Shown here: positions 18,854 through 27,373 of the stretch, in pieces
How positions within the stretch are numbered: position 1 is the first letter of the stretch
How the letters are laid out: the number at the start of each line of letters is the position of its first letter
NCBI GenBank assembly: GCA_016713925.1
Contig: JADJOH010000002.1
Location: forward strand, 62,001-126,000
Length of the DNA stretch: 64,000 nt
Direction of reading: 5' to 3'
Source: Bacteroidota bacterium
Lineage (GTDB): Bacteria; Bacteroidota; Bacteroidia; AKYH767-A; OLB10
Notes under the pieces: generated by a model
Told to the model about the DNA's origin: nothing
The model's database searches: none
What the model saw: only the letters and a program-made list of their open reading frames with translations
Program-made: the position numbers and the translations under genes

Positions 18854-20501
18854 TTATTCATAAACAAGTAGCTTCGAAAACGAAGATTTTCTACCCGATA
18901 AAATGCCGATGGTATAGAGCCCGGGCTCCCATGAACTCACATCGATCTCTGATTTTTCATTCTTCATGTCAGAGCGAAATATGCAACGACCTTGCAGGTC
19001 ATACACTGAGATCGTTAGATCTCCCACTCCTTCAACAGTTACTTTATCGCGGGAAGGATTCGGATAAATAGATAACGGAAACACATCGGAAGAAGAGGGT
19101 TCTACAAATAATGTATTACAGGCCGAATCTATTTCCTGCTGCGAAAGATATCCTGAACGGTGCGCATCCTGACGAAACATCAACCATTCCGGACATTGTC
19201 CTATCCCTGCGGAAAACATGAATGCCTTTCCGGTGTTTAAGGAGTCGGGTGTATACTTCCCATAGCCGGCAACGACAAAAACATCCATCGTTCCACTCTT
19301 ATCAAAATCAGCCACCAGCGGACCATGATCCACGGCGAAATAAGGTAATCCTGTACCGAGATATTGCCCCACGTTTGTTTGCCATAACAATCCCGAATAA
19401 GGTTCCACCGCGATCACATCTCCCATGAAATAACCTGCAACGAGATCGAGTGTATCGTTCGCGTTAATATCTGCTATGGCACATCCTCTGAAGGAAGAAA
19501 AGGTAGTCGCATAAGACCACTCTATCTGACCTGTCAATCCATCCAGCACCCAAATGCGTTCATCCAATGTCACCCAATCGTTATTAGTAACCACTACTTC
19601 CAGATCGCCATTCCCATCCAGATCAGCAATAGAAACCGGACTCATCACGCTCATGAGAATGGTATCTGTCCATAAAACAGAACCATCTTCTACATTCAAC
19701 GCACGCACCAAACCATTATTGGCTCCGATAACATATTCCAAAAGACCGTCACCATCTACATCAGCAACGGCACCTCCATGATAGGCATTGTAAGTGGATG
19801 TGGCAGGGGCGAAGTTTGTCCAGATGGTATCTTCCGTCATAAAATCATAGGCCCAGATAAAAAAGTCCGTTGATGTTAAAATGATTGGCGAGAATAATGT
19901 CGAGCTGATTGTCATTGTTCACATCGACGAGGGTAGGCTCTGTTTGTACTGCATTTCCAAAAGGATCTATTTGAATGTTTTTAAAAGTTGTTCCATCTTC
20001 TCCGTTCACAATACGTAACTGCCCGTTAAAATTACAGAAGAGTATCTCAGGTAATCCATCGTTGTCCAGGTCGGCAGCAGTAGGTGGCGAATCACCTCCA
20101 CCCGAAGGAACCGACCATTTCAATACTCCGGTGATTCCGTTGATGCAAAACAAGGTGGGGTTGCAGGAACCGTTCACAATAACATCAAGCGTATCGTCAT
20201 TGTCCACATCATAAATCAACAGCGCCACATCACCACAGCCACCGATATTGTACGTCCATACCACCGAACCATCTTCCGCATTGAGGCAATGTGCACGTCC
20301 ATCGTTGGTATATGTGGTGAAAACGATTTCATAAAATCCATCTTTGTCGATGTCGGCGGATGCTGCTGAACCAAATGCGGGTGCACCTGTATAATATTGC
20401 CAATCGAGTACAGGGAATTGCGCCTGTACTATTAGCGGTGAAACCAACATCATTAAAAGAAGAAATCTTCTGAAACAGATATATAGGAATGAGTTTCTCA
20501 T
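18854..20501 (-). CDS. FG-GAP/VCBS repeat protein with T9SS sorting domain, split by a frameshift
   Basis: The N-terminal part (20501 down to ~19864) has a signal peptide and FG-GAP repeats (DIDKDGFYEIVF, DVDNDDTLDVIV, DLDNDGLPEILF). The frame ends early at a run of six T on the coding strand (A6 at 19859-19864). Reading with one T fewer joins LANHFNING directly to LFIWAYDF, and the protein goes on with further repeats (DVDGDGLLEYVIG, DLDGNGDLEVVV) to a T9SS type A domain (SIYPNPSRDKV...). The two halves are therefore one gene of about 549 residues. Start ATG 20501 is preferred over a longer frame because it follows a -7 box and a hairpin. It is probably a surface beta-propeller. Confidence 0.82.
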
Positions 20502-20522
20502 CTTGTAGCAATTTAACTCCTT

Positions 20523-20530
20523 CAAATGTA
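20523..20530 (-). promoter_or_regulatory. -7 box TACATTTG for the FG-GAP gene
   Basis: This matches TAnnTTTG on the minus strand, 21 nt before ATG 20501. Confidence 0.5.
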
Positions 20531-20534
20531 AGAA

Positions 20535-20565
20535 GAATAGAGACACCTTTAAGATGTCTCTATTC
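20535..20565 (-). terminator. 11-bp perfect hairpin after the lipoprotein gene
   Basis: GAATAGAGACA and its exact complement flank a 9-nt loop, followed on the minus strand by TTCTTCTT. It probably ends the TonB-receptor/lipoprotein transcript and separates it from the FG-GAP gene. Confidence 0.65.
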
Positions 20566-20583
20566 ATGATCATCGTCATCCGG

Positions 20584-21150
20584 TTAATTCAATCTTACCC
20601 CAAAGGTCACCTGCACATCGGTTTCATAGATTGTATTCGCTTGTTTCAAGGCAGCTGAATCGAAATGCCGCAACTCTACAGTATAGGAACCGGTAGCCGA
20701 AGCGCCGGCAACAAGGTAACTTTCAAGACCAACGGGTTGTCCGTTTACATCTATGTCTGAAATAGTTGTTGTAAGAAACCCGGAAGCAGGCAAGGATGAA
20801 AAAACAAATAAATGCACATCGGATTCAGCAGCTACTTCGTCAGAAATATATACCACAGGAATCTTTGACTCGTCAAGCAGGATAACTTCTGTGCTGTAAA
20901 CACGCCCAGCTTGCAGTAAAATAGAATCCTGTGTCGGCGCAACTCCGCCGGGTCCATCCGGATCACTGAAGGTGGCGGTATCCACAACGAGGCCGGTAAT
21001 CGTATCTGTAAAGATCAGTTGTACGGTAGTGATGAGTTCTCCCTGATTCGTTGGCGCGGGATCATCCGTTTTATCTTTTTTACAGGAAGATGCGAGCAGG
21101 AGTATGCTGAAGGTAAAGATACCTAAGGATAATATTTTTTTTGTATTCAT
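20584..21150 (-). CDS. Putative lipoprotein paired with the TonB receptor
   Basis: A lipobox (LLLASSC, Cys about 23) shows a lipoprotein signal, followed by an acidic/proline linker (KKDKTDDPAP). The remaining ~150 residues look like a beta-sandwich, with TATFSDPDGPGG and an acidic EVAAESDVHLFVF stretch. It resembles a small family found beside TonB receptors in Bacteroidota, often labelled type 1 periplasmic-binding-fold; nothing here proves that fold and the length is short for it. It lies 49 nt after the TonB receptor gene, so it is probably co-transcribed and may be a surface or periplasmic ligand-capture protein. Confidence 0.65.
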   Translation of the reverse strand: MNTKKILSLGIFTFSILLLASSCKKDKTDDPAPTNQGELITTVQLIFTDTITGLVVDTATFSDPDGPGGVAPTQDSILLQAGRVYSTEVILLDESKIPVVYISDEVAAESDVHLFVFSSLPASGFLTTTISDIDVNGQPVGLESYLVAGASATGSYTVELRHFDSAALKQANTIYETDVQVTFGVRLN

Positions 21151-21199
21151 GATTTTTCTGTTTTAATTATTGATATCCTATTAATGTTAATTTGATTAT

Positions 21200-23539
21200 T
21201 TAATGTTCGTGATCATGAGTAGCCGTTTTAAAACTCAGAGGTACAGTTAGCCGAAGCGTAATGTTCCTTCCGGTTTCATCTGCATAATAACGAAATCTGT
21301 TCATATACTCTCTGTAAGACGTATTGAACAAATTGGAAACAGAGAGTCCCATTCTTACTTCTTGTCCGGCATGGGTGAAGGTCGCACTTGCTTCAAATCC
21401 GGGCAATACATAGGCAGGTGGCGGAGGAATATAATCTCTTCCTTCATCGTATCTCCACTGCTCTGCTACAATAAGTGCGGATAGGCCTACAGTTAGTTCC
21501 TTCCAGCTTTTAGAATCTTTAAACCGATAACTCAGCAACTGATCGAAACGGGGAGAAGGCACCAGTTCCAGATAACGATTTCCGGTATGGTTCCATCCCA
21601 GTACGATACTATTTCGCGATCGAAGGTTGATTCCCTCTGTAATATCCCAGTCAATGCTGAGATCTACTCCTTTGAAGGAAGCATCCACATGACTATAGGC
21701 AAACGACGGGAAGGCTCCACTCACCGTCAATACCGGACTTTCATCAGGAATGAGGTAGATGTAATCCTTGATATAGAGGTAATAGATACTGGCATCAACA
21801 GCCAATTTCCGTTTTTGAATACGCACACCGCCAATGACATTATACGCCTTCTCCACACCGAGCGTACTGTCACCGGTTTCGAAGGTGGCTGTTCCGTGAT
21901 GGAGTCCGTTGCTGAACCATTCATTGATAGAAGGGGGACGATAAGCTGTTCCGGCATTCAATGTCCAGCTGATGCTGCTGTCTTGTTTGAAGAGCAGACC
22001 GGTTGATAAACCGGGATTGGTAAAACGATAATCGTTCTGCACCACCGCTCCCTTAATATTCCGGTACACGGATTGTTCGCGATAATCAACTCTGGCTCCT
22101 GCCTCCACCTCCCATTTCATCTTGCGCCAGCGAATTGTCGTATAGGCGGCACTGTTATACAAGATATAATTCGGAACGAAGAATCGCTGACCACCATATT
22201 GATTATCCTGTTTCAGACCTGAGATTCCAATGACTCCGGTAAATCCATTTCTGTTTCTCGTTTCCAGATTCAAATCCACCGACTGCGTATAGAGTCGCAA
22301 TTCCAGATCGGGCAAGTCGAGGGCAGCCAGTGAATCATTGAGTGCTTTATCGCGATCGTATTCGAAACGATGATTGAACTGATAACCGTATTGCAGATTC
22401 AGTTTACCGACATTGGTGATGGTCCACCAGGCTTTGGCCGACAACAACTGATGCGTTACTTCCTGTCGTGGTTTATCGATACGATAGGTAAATGTATTAT
22501 CGGTTATTGTTTCACCATTTTCAATGATCCGTTGCAGATCACTCAGGTTACCGATATGCGAACCTGTAAATATTCCCAGCGTGGTATTGAATCTGCTGTA
22601 GAATACTTCAGCCCCGAATCGTTTTCTTTCAATGCCTATACTTCCACTCCAATTGTATTCTTCGAAGGCCGTATTTTGCAGATAGAGATCAGGCGTACTC
22701 ACATTCCCTGCTTTCTTCACCGTTCCCTGCAGGCGCCAGCAGAGGTCGAAGAATTTACCGAGATGTTGTTCTATTAATCCGCTGGCCACACCTTGCCGAC
22801 CATTGCTCATCCCCACCAGATTCACTTCTGCCTGTATGCCCGGCTCATGCGGGAGCTCGCGGGGCTCTACGAGAATCACTCCTCCAATTGCATCCGCACC
22901 ATAGCGAATAGATGAAGTGCCCTTCACTACCGTCAAACGGTTCGCCACGAAAGGATCAATTTCAGGTGCGTGCTCACTTCCCCATTGCTGTCCTTCCTGC
23001 CGTATGCCTGCATTCATGATCAACACCCGTTGACTATGCATGCCGTGAATAACTGGTTTCATGATAGAAGGGCCGGTTTGAATGCCGGTGACTCCTGCAA
23101 TTTTCTTTAGATAACCGGTCAGGCCTTCTCCTCTCGACTGATCCATTTCTTTCTTAGAGAGGGTATCCGATGCAATCGTACTTTTATCCGCAATACGCTC
23201 TGCTACGATTTCGGTCTGCTTCAAATTCTTCACTGACATCTTCAACCTGATCTTCCGATCTGTATCTTTAGTGATATTCAATGACAGCAGCATTGAATCA
23301 TAACCTACGTAGAGGGTCTTCAGCAAATAATCTCCTCCACAGAGGCTATCGAACAGAAATTTTCCATCGGCATCGCTGATCACCACGCGGTTCTTCCCCT
23401 CGATTTCCAGTTTGGCAAATGGCAATGATTCGCCTGTCGAGGCGTCTCTGACAACACCCGATAAGCGAAATGTACAGGGTGATTGCGCCCTTCCTTCAAT
23501 GAAGAGGAGGAGCAATAGTAACGGCAAGTATAGCCGCAT
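21200..23539 (-). CDS. TonB-dependent outer-membrane receptor with CarboxypepD-like domain and His-rich tail
   Basis: The 779-residue protein has a signal peptide (about 1-18) and a carboxypeptidase-regulatory-like domain (about 25-100, GVVRDASTGESLPFA). The plug domain (about 115-225) contains VIHGMHSQRVLI and RYGADAIGGVILVEP. A 22-strand-type barrel follows, ending in a TonB-type C-terminal region. The last residues are THDHEH, a possible metal ligand. The plug motif QQWGSEHAPEIDPF is shared by a group of receptors near metal genes. Neighbours are a lipoprotein downstream and a Cys/His-rich secreted protein upstream. Transport of a metal such as zinc or copper is inferred, not shown. Confidence 0.88.
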   Translation of the reverse strand: MRLYLPLLLLLLFIEGRAQSPCTFRLSGVVRDASTGESLPFAKLEIEGKNRVVISDADGKFLFDSLCGGDYLLKTLYVGYDSMLLSLNITKDTDRKIRLKMSVKNLKQTEIVAERIADKSTIASDTLSKKEMDQSRGEGLTGYLKKIAGVTGIQTGPSIMKPVIHGMHSQRVLIMNAGIRQEGQQWGSEHAPEIDPFVANRLTVVKGTSSIRYGADAIGGVILVEPRELPHEPGIQAEVNLVGMSNGRQGVASGLIEQHLGKFFDLCWRLQGTVKKAGNVSTPDLYLQNTAFEEYNWSGSIGIERKRFGAEVFYSRFNTTLGIFTGSHIGNLSDLQRIIENGETITDNTFTYRIDKPRQEVTHQLLSAKAWWTITNVGKLNLQYGYQFNHRFEYDRDKALNDSLAALDLPDLELRLYTQSVDLNLETRNRNGFTGVIGISGLKQDNQYGGQRFFVPNYILYNSAAYTTIRWRKMKWEVEAGARVDYREQSVYRNIKGAVVQNDYRFTNPGLSTGLLFKQDSSISWTLNAGTAYRPPSINEWFSNGLHHGTATFETGDSTLGVEKAYNVIGGVRIQKRKLAVDASIYYLYIKDYIYLIPDESPVLTVSGAFPSFAYSHVDASFKGVDLSIDWDITEGINLRSRNSIVLGWNHTGNRYLELVPSPRFDQLLSYRFKDSKSWKELTVGLSALIVAEQWRYDEGRDYIPPPPAYVLPGFEASATFTHAGQEVRMGLSVSNLFNTSYREYMNRFRYYADETGRNITLRLTVPLSFKTATHDHEH

Positions 23540-23648
23540 GATGATTCGTATTAAGTGAGATACGATCAGTCGGGGATGAACCGCTGATGAGAATACGCAG
23601 TTGTAAGGGATGATCCCGAAAAACCATCACATTACAGCTGATAAAAAA

Positions 23649-23972
23649 TCAGGAGAAAACGGGAGGTCCTCTGATGACAGACTTCGTACGATCAACGACT
23701 AAGGTCTGCAACAGAATAAAATCACTATGAGAAATAAAAACCTGCTGAGGAGTAAACGCTACATCCTCATATTTATGCAATACGGTAGGTAATGAAAGGT
23801 CGAGGACCAGACAATGCTCGTGGTGAATGCTGACGGTAGTTTCACCGTTATTCAGACAACAATCTATCGTATCCTCATGGTCACAGAATCCATGCAACAA
23901 CTGCGCAGGCACAATCATCTGCAGAGAAAGCAGCAGAAAGAGAAAGGAGGCTATGTGGCGCAAGCGAGACAC
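23649..23972 (-). CDS. Small secreted Cys/His-rich protein upstream of the TonB receptor
   Basis: The 107-residue protein has a hydrophobic signal segment (residues 9-27). A cluster of possible metal ligands follows: HGFCDHED, CC and HHEHC within residues 27-55. The start is GTG; no ATG is available, and the -7 box TAACTTTG stands 4 nt upstream. It is not a family I can name. Position and composition suggest a periplasmic metal-binding or metal-sensing partner of the receptor 110 nt downstream. Confidence 0.6.
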   Translation of the reverse strand: MSRLRHIASFLFLLLSLQMIVPAQLLHGFCDHEDTIDCCLNNGETTVSIHHEHCLVLDLSLPTVLHKYEDVAFTPQQVFISHSDFILLQTLVVDRTKSVIRGPPVFS

Positions 23973-23976
23973 AAAA

Positions 23977-23984
23977 CAAAGTTA
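23977..23984 (-). promoter_or_regulatory. -7 box TAACTTTG, 4 nt before GTG 23972
   Basis: This matches TAnnTTTG on the minus strand. It probably drives the small protein, TonB receptor and lipoprotein genes as a near-leaderless transcript. Confidence 0.45.
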
Positions 23985-23989
23985 CATAA

Positions 23990-24646
23990 TTAATTACTGA
24001 AAGCGTACTGAATAAGATTCGCTCCCATTTTCAAGGCTTTCTGACGGGCTTCGGGAGAGTCCTTATGCACTTCAGCATCTTCCCAGCCATCACCCAGATC
24101 ACATTCATAATCATAGAAACAAATCATTCTTCCATTGTAAAAAAGACCAAAGCCTTTGGGAGAGGTGCCATCGTGCTCATGAATTTTCGGGAGACCACCC
24201 GGGAAATCATATTTTTGATGAAAGACCGGGTGATTGAACGGAATTTCCACAAAATCCAATTCGGGGAAAACCATTTTCATTTGAGGCCTGATAAATTTAT
24301 CCATTCCATAATTATCGGAGATATGCAGGAATCCGCCACCGATGAGGTAATTCCTTAAATTTTCTGATTCTTTGGGATTAAAAACCACATTACCATGACC
24401 GGTCATATGAACGAAGGGGTAGTTGAATAAATCCGGAGAGCCCACTTCCACGATATCCTGTTCAGCGGCGATACTTGTTCCCAGGTTTTTATTACAGAAA
24501 TCGATCAGATTCTTCAAAGAGGTATCCAGATTTGCATACCAATCGCCACCTCCACTGTATTTCAACACAGCGATCTTTATACTTTGACCGGCGGGGCGAA
24601 AACCGGTAAGTAACACAACTGCCAGTAGCAGGATAATTTTTTTCAT
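23990..24646 (-). CDS. DUF4159 domain-containing protein
   Basis: A 218-residue protein with a signal peptide (MKKIILLLAVVLLTGF) and a DUF4159 domain: KYSGGGDWY, FPFVHMTGHGNV-like and GGGFLHISDNYG motifs, then PLDF-like VFPELDFVEIP. DUF4159 is glutamine-amidotransferase-like in fold and of unknown role, and usually exported. The open frame reaches 24742, but the extra residues would overlap the Na/Pi gene and lack a signal peptide; ATG 24646 is preferred. The gene lies 55 nt after the cotransporter gene. Confidence 0.85.
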   Translation of the reverse strand: MKKIILLLAVVLLTGFRPAGQSIKIAVLKYSGGGDWYANLDTSLKNLIDFCNKNLGTSIAAEQDIVEVGSPDLFNYPFVHMTGHGNVVFNPKESENLRNYLIGGGFLHISDNYGMDKFIRPQMKMVFPELDFVEIPFNHPVFHQKYDFPGGLPKIHEHDGTSPKGFGLFYNGRMICFYDYECDLGDGWEDAEVHKDSPEARQKALKMGANLIQYAFSN

Positions 24647-24701
24647 TGCTTCTGCAAAGGTATAAAATGTAGGAGGAGAAAGAAAAACAATCTTCAGCAA
24701 C

Positions 24702-26384
24702 TTAGGTTTTATAGAAAGGAAGTTCAGTAAATCGGGCTGCATCTTCGGGAAGAAGAACCAAATCCTTCACGGCAAAAAGTATCGCCTTATTCGAGGTAAA
24801 CATTTCGCGGTTAAAATTCAAGATCGTCGTAAAATCATTGCTATTCAGCCTGCCTTCCTTTGCCTGAAGATAAATGGCTTCCAGAAATTGCTCATAAGTA
24901 ATTAGAATGTCCTCATAAATACCCTTTAACTCATCATAAGTCACCCTGTTTTTTCTGCTTACCATTTCTTCAAGATTTACATAAACCCTTTCAATATTCT
25001 CTCTCACCTGAGAATAAATTGCAAACTTCGCATCATTGGAAGAACTGAATAAGTTGTGAATATTTGAACTGACATCCTTTGCACTTTTCGAGGCGTGCAT
25101 GGAACTTCGTATGGCGGAAATAATCATTTCAAGCCTTTTTGTTTGCTCCGGGGAAAGATTATTACTCCGTAAACTTGTATAAAACAACTGCAAATCACCC
25201 TGTAGAATTTTCAGAAACTCATATTGCTCTGTATGCGACTTTTTATAAAACCCTCTCTTCTCATCAATTTCCATCCACTCCGGGTTAAATTTTCTATATA
25301 CGGATTTAAGATTGAAGAGCTCCAGATTAAAAACCATAGAAAGGTGCAAAAAGTAATCCGCATCCTTTGCAAACAATTCGATCGCTGACGAGGGATCACT
25401 CAAATCTTCTTTCCTGATAAAAGTGGTCACTTCACTGAAGTCATCGCGGTACCTCTTCTCCAGAAAGCGAGAAAAAACATTTAAAAATGGAAGAAAAACG
25501 ATAACAGCTAAAAGATTAATAATACTTTGAAATGCTACCAGTCCGGTGAGTGGATCAACAATTCCAAGGATGTCCTGAACCAGCAACACCAGTTGAGGCA
25601 GGAAGGCAAAGGCCATGATGGCGGTAATCACATTCACCAGAAAATTTCCGAGGGCCAGTCTCTTCTTGGAAGCCAGTCCATCCAATGTACCCAAAAACAA
25701 TTTCACTGTTGTTCCCACTTCCGATCCTACCACAATGGCAGCCGCGGTACTGAAATCAATTGCACCGGTATGGAGTGCACTCAGCGCAAGCGTCATAGTA
25801 GCGAGACTCGATTGAATCAGCATCGTGATCACCAATCCGGCAAGAACAAACTTCCACGATGCCATTCCGGTTAAGGTTGCCGGATCAAAATGATTCAACT
25901 GTTCAGATACTGCCAGTTTCATGAAGGAGACACTGATAAACAACAATCCAAAACCAAACAATAAATGAGAATAATGTTTCAACTTCTCCCTCCCCGGTAA
26001 CATCTGCAGTAACGCTGCAATGATAATTGCCGGATATGAAACGGCTTCCAGGTTCATCTTAAAACCTACCAGCACTACCACCCAGGTATCCAATGTAGTT
26101 CCGATATTGGCGCCCAAAATAAATGCAAGAGCACCACTCAGTGACAACACACCTGCACCCACCAATGCCAGCACCATCACCATCAGGACAGAACTGCCTT
26201 GTAACAAAGCCGCCAACAAAGCACTCCCGGCAACCGCTAAAATTTTATTCTTCGTCAGCTTTTGCAAAAACAATTTAAAAGTGCGGCCGGAGAGATTCTT
26301 CACTGACTCTTCTATCATCTTCAGGGAGAAGATAAAGAGACCGATTCCACCAAGCAACATAAATACAACTTCTAATGCTGTCAT
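24702..26384 (-). CDS. Na+/phosphate cotransporter family protein (NptA/YjbB-like) with PhoU-like tail
   Basis: The N-terminal half (about 1-305) has repeated membrane segments with the family QSS motifs: LLQGSSVLMVMVLAL near 62 and MLIQSSLATMTLAL near 187. GANIGTTLDTW and GSEVGTTVKLF complete the two inverted halves. The C-terminal ~220 residues are soluble, helical and PhoU-like. It should import inorganic phosphate with sodium at the inner membrane. A well-formed promoter precedes it. Confidence 0.92.
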   Translation of the reverse strand: MTALEVVFMLLGGIGLFIFSLKMIEESVKNLSGRTFKLFLQKLTKNKILAVAGSALLAALLQGSSVLMVMVLALVGAGVLSLSGALAFILGANIGTTLDTWVVVLVGFKMNLEAVSYPAIIIAALLQMLPGREKLKHYSHLLFGFGLLFISVSFMKLAVSEQLNHFDPATLTGMASWKFVLAGLVITMLIQSSLATMTLALSALHTGAIDFSTAAAIVVGSEVGTTVKLFLGTLDGLASKKRLALGNFLVNVITAIMAFAFLPQLVLLVQDILGIVDPLTGLVAFQSIINLLAVIVFLPFLNVFSRFLEKRYRDDFSEVTTFIRKEDLSDPSSAIELFAKDADYFLHLSMVFNLELFNLKSVYRKFNPEWMEIDEKRGFYKKSHTEQYEFLKILQGDLQLFYTSLRSNNLSPEQTKRLEMIISAIRSSMHASKSAKDVSSNIHNLFSSSNDAKFAIYSQVRENIERVYVNLEEMVSRKNRVTYDELKGIYEDILITYEQFLEAIYLQAKEGRLNSNDFTTILNFNREMFTSNKAILFAVKDLVLLPEDAARFTELPFYKT

Positions 26385-26450
26385 CTTTCTTTAATCAACT
26401 TTCAAAAAAGGGTACTCTATTATTGGATGAATGTACATCAAATTACTACG

Positions 26451-26458
26451 CAAATATA
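26451..26458 (-). promoter_or_regulatory. Promoter of the Na/Pi cotransporter gene
   Basis: The -7 box TATATTTG has a TTG at 26480-26482 on the minus strand, 21 bp upstream, as the -33 element. The leader is about 60 nt. Confidence 0.6.
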
Positions 26459-26580
26459 ATTTCGCACCTTCACTTTATTCAAGATCAGTTTTACATAAAA
26501 CCGTGATAAAGATCAGCATCTATTTCCCTCTACAATTAATAACAAGTGTTCTTATAAGATTTCAGATGTAACAATCCGGA

Positions 26581-27269
26581 TCAGGAAATATTGAATGCAA
26601 CCACTGCAACGAGAGCTGCAGTTTCGGTTCTCAGCCTGCTTTCCCCGAGTGAAATGGAGTGGAATCCCTCTTCATTGCCATTTCCACTTCTGCCATATTG
26701 AAATCCCCTTCAGGTCCGATCAAAATGGTAACGACATCTTCTTTCGCTATTGATGATAAAGGCTCCTTGGGTCCGGGATGACAATGCGCGATATAATTAA
26801 TTCCTGAATTTTCCTGATGTATAAATGCATCAAAAGGACATAGTTCATCGAGCGTGGGAAACCAAAATTGACGGGATTGTTTAGCAGCGGCTACCACCAG
26901 CTTTCTGAGCCGATCTGTATTCAACACCTTGCGTTCAGAATGTTTACAGAGTAATGGAGTGATGCGACTCACACCAATTTCCGTTGCTTTTTCCACAAAC
27001 CATTCCATGCGATCCATATTCTTTGTTGGAGCGATTGCCATTTGTAACCGACGCGCAGGCTGAGGCAAATGTTCTATGGTTAACGTCTGCAGCACGGCCG
27101 ACTTCTTAGAGAGTTGCGCAACTTCACAAACAGCAAGCGCCCCCCTTCCATCTGTCACCTCCACCTTCTCTCCCTGTGATAAACGAAGGACATGAATCAA
27201 GTAATGCGTTTCTTCTTCCGGAAGGGAGAATTCAGCCGCATTTAGTTCAGGTGCGTAGAAGAGATGCAT
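26581..27269 (-). CDS. rsmE: 16S rRNA (uracil1498-N3)-methyltransferase RsmE, frameshifted near its C-terminus
   Basis: RsmE methylates U1498 of 16S rRNA. The N-terminal PUA-like part and the SPOUT domain are present (PTKNMDRMEWFVEKATEIGV, LIGPEGDFNMAEVE). The uninterrupted frame stops at 26631 with a non-family tail. One base seems to be missing around 26667-26676; in the shifted frame the conserved SPOUT knot end follows (ISLGESRLRTETAAL) and the gene ends at 26581 with about 230 residues, the normal length. The -7 box lies 4 nt before the ATG. Confidence 0.88.
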
Positions 27270-27273
27270 CTTA

Positions 27274-27281
27274 CAAAATTA
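27274..27281 (-). promoter_or_regulatory. -7 box TAATTTTG, 4 nt before the rsmE ATG
   Basis: This matches TAnnTTTG on the minus strand; near-leaderless geometry. Confidence 0.45.
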
Positions 27282-27324
27282 GTTTTTAAGCAATGATAAA
27301 ATAAACGAACGAGAGTTTATAAAA

Positions 27325-27350
27325 TAAAAAAGGGCCTCCAGGAGACCCTT
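27325..27350 (-). terminator. Rho-independent terminator of pckA
   Basis: A 9-bp stem (AAGGGTCTC with GAGGCCCTT, one G-T pair), a 3-nt loop and a T tract on the minus strand, 24 nt after the pckA stop. Confidence 0.85.
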
Positions 27351-27373
27351 CTTATTCATTATTTCATTTTTTC

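Noticed and set aside
21587..22777. Long plus-strand open frames opposite the TonB receptor gene
   Set aside because: They are antisense shadows of a well-supported receptor gene and resemble no known protein.
26020..26394. 124-residue plus-strand open frame
   Set aside because: Antisense to the Na/Pi cotransporter gene; Thr/Pro/Ala-rich composition fits a shadow.
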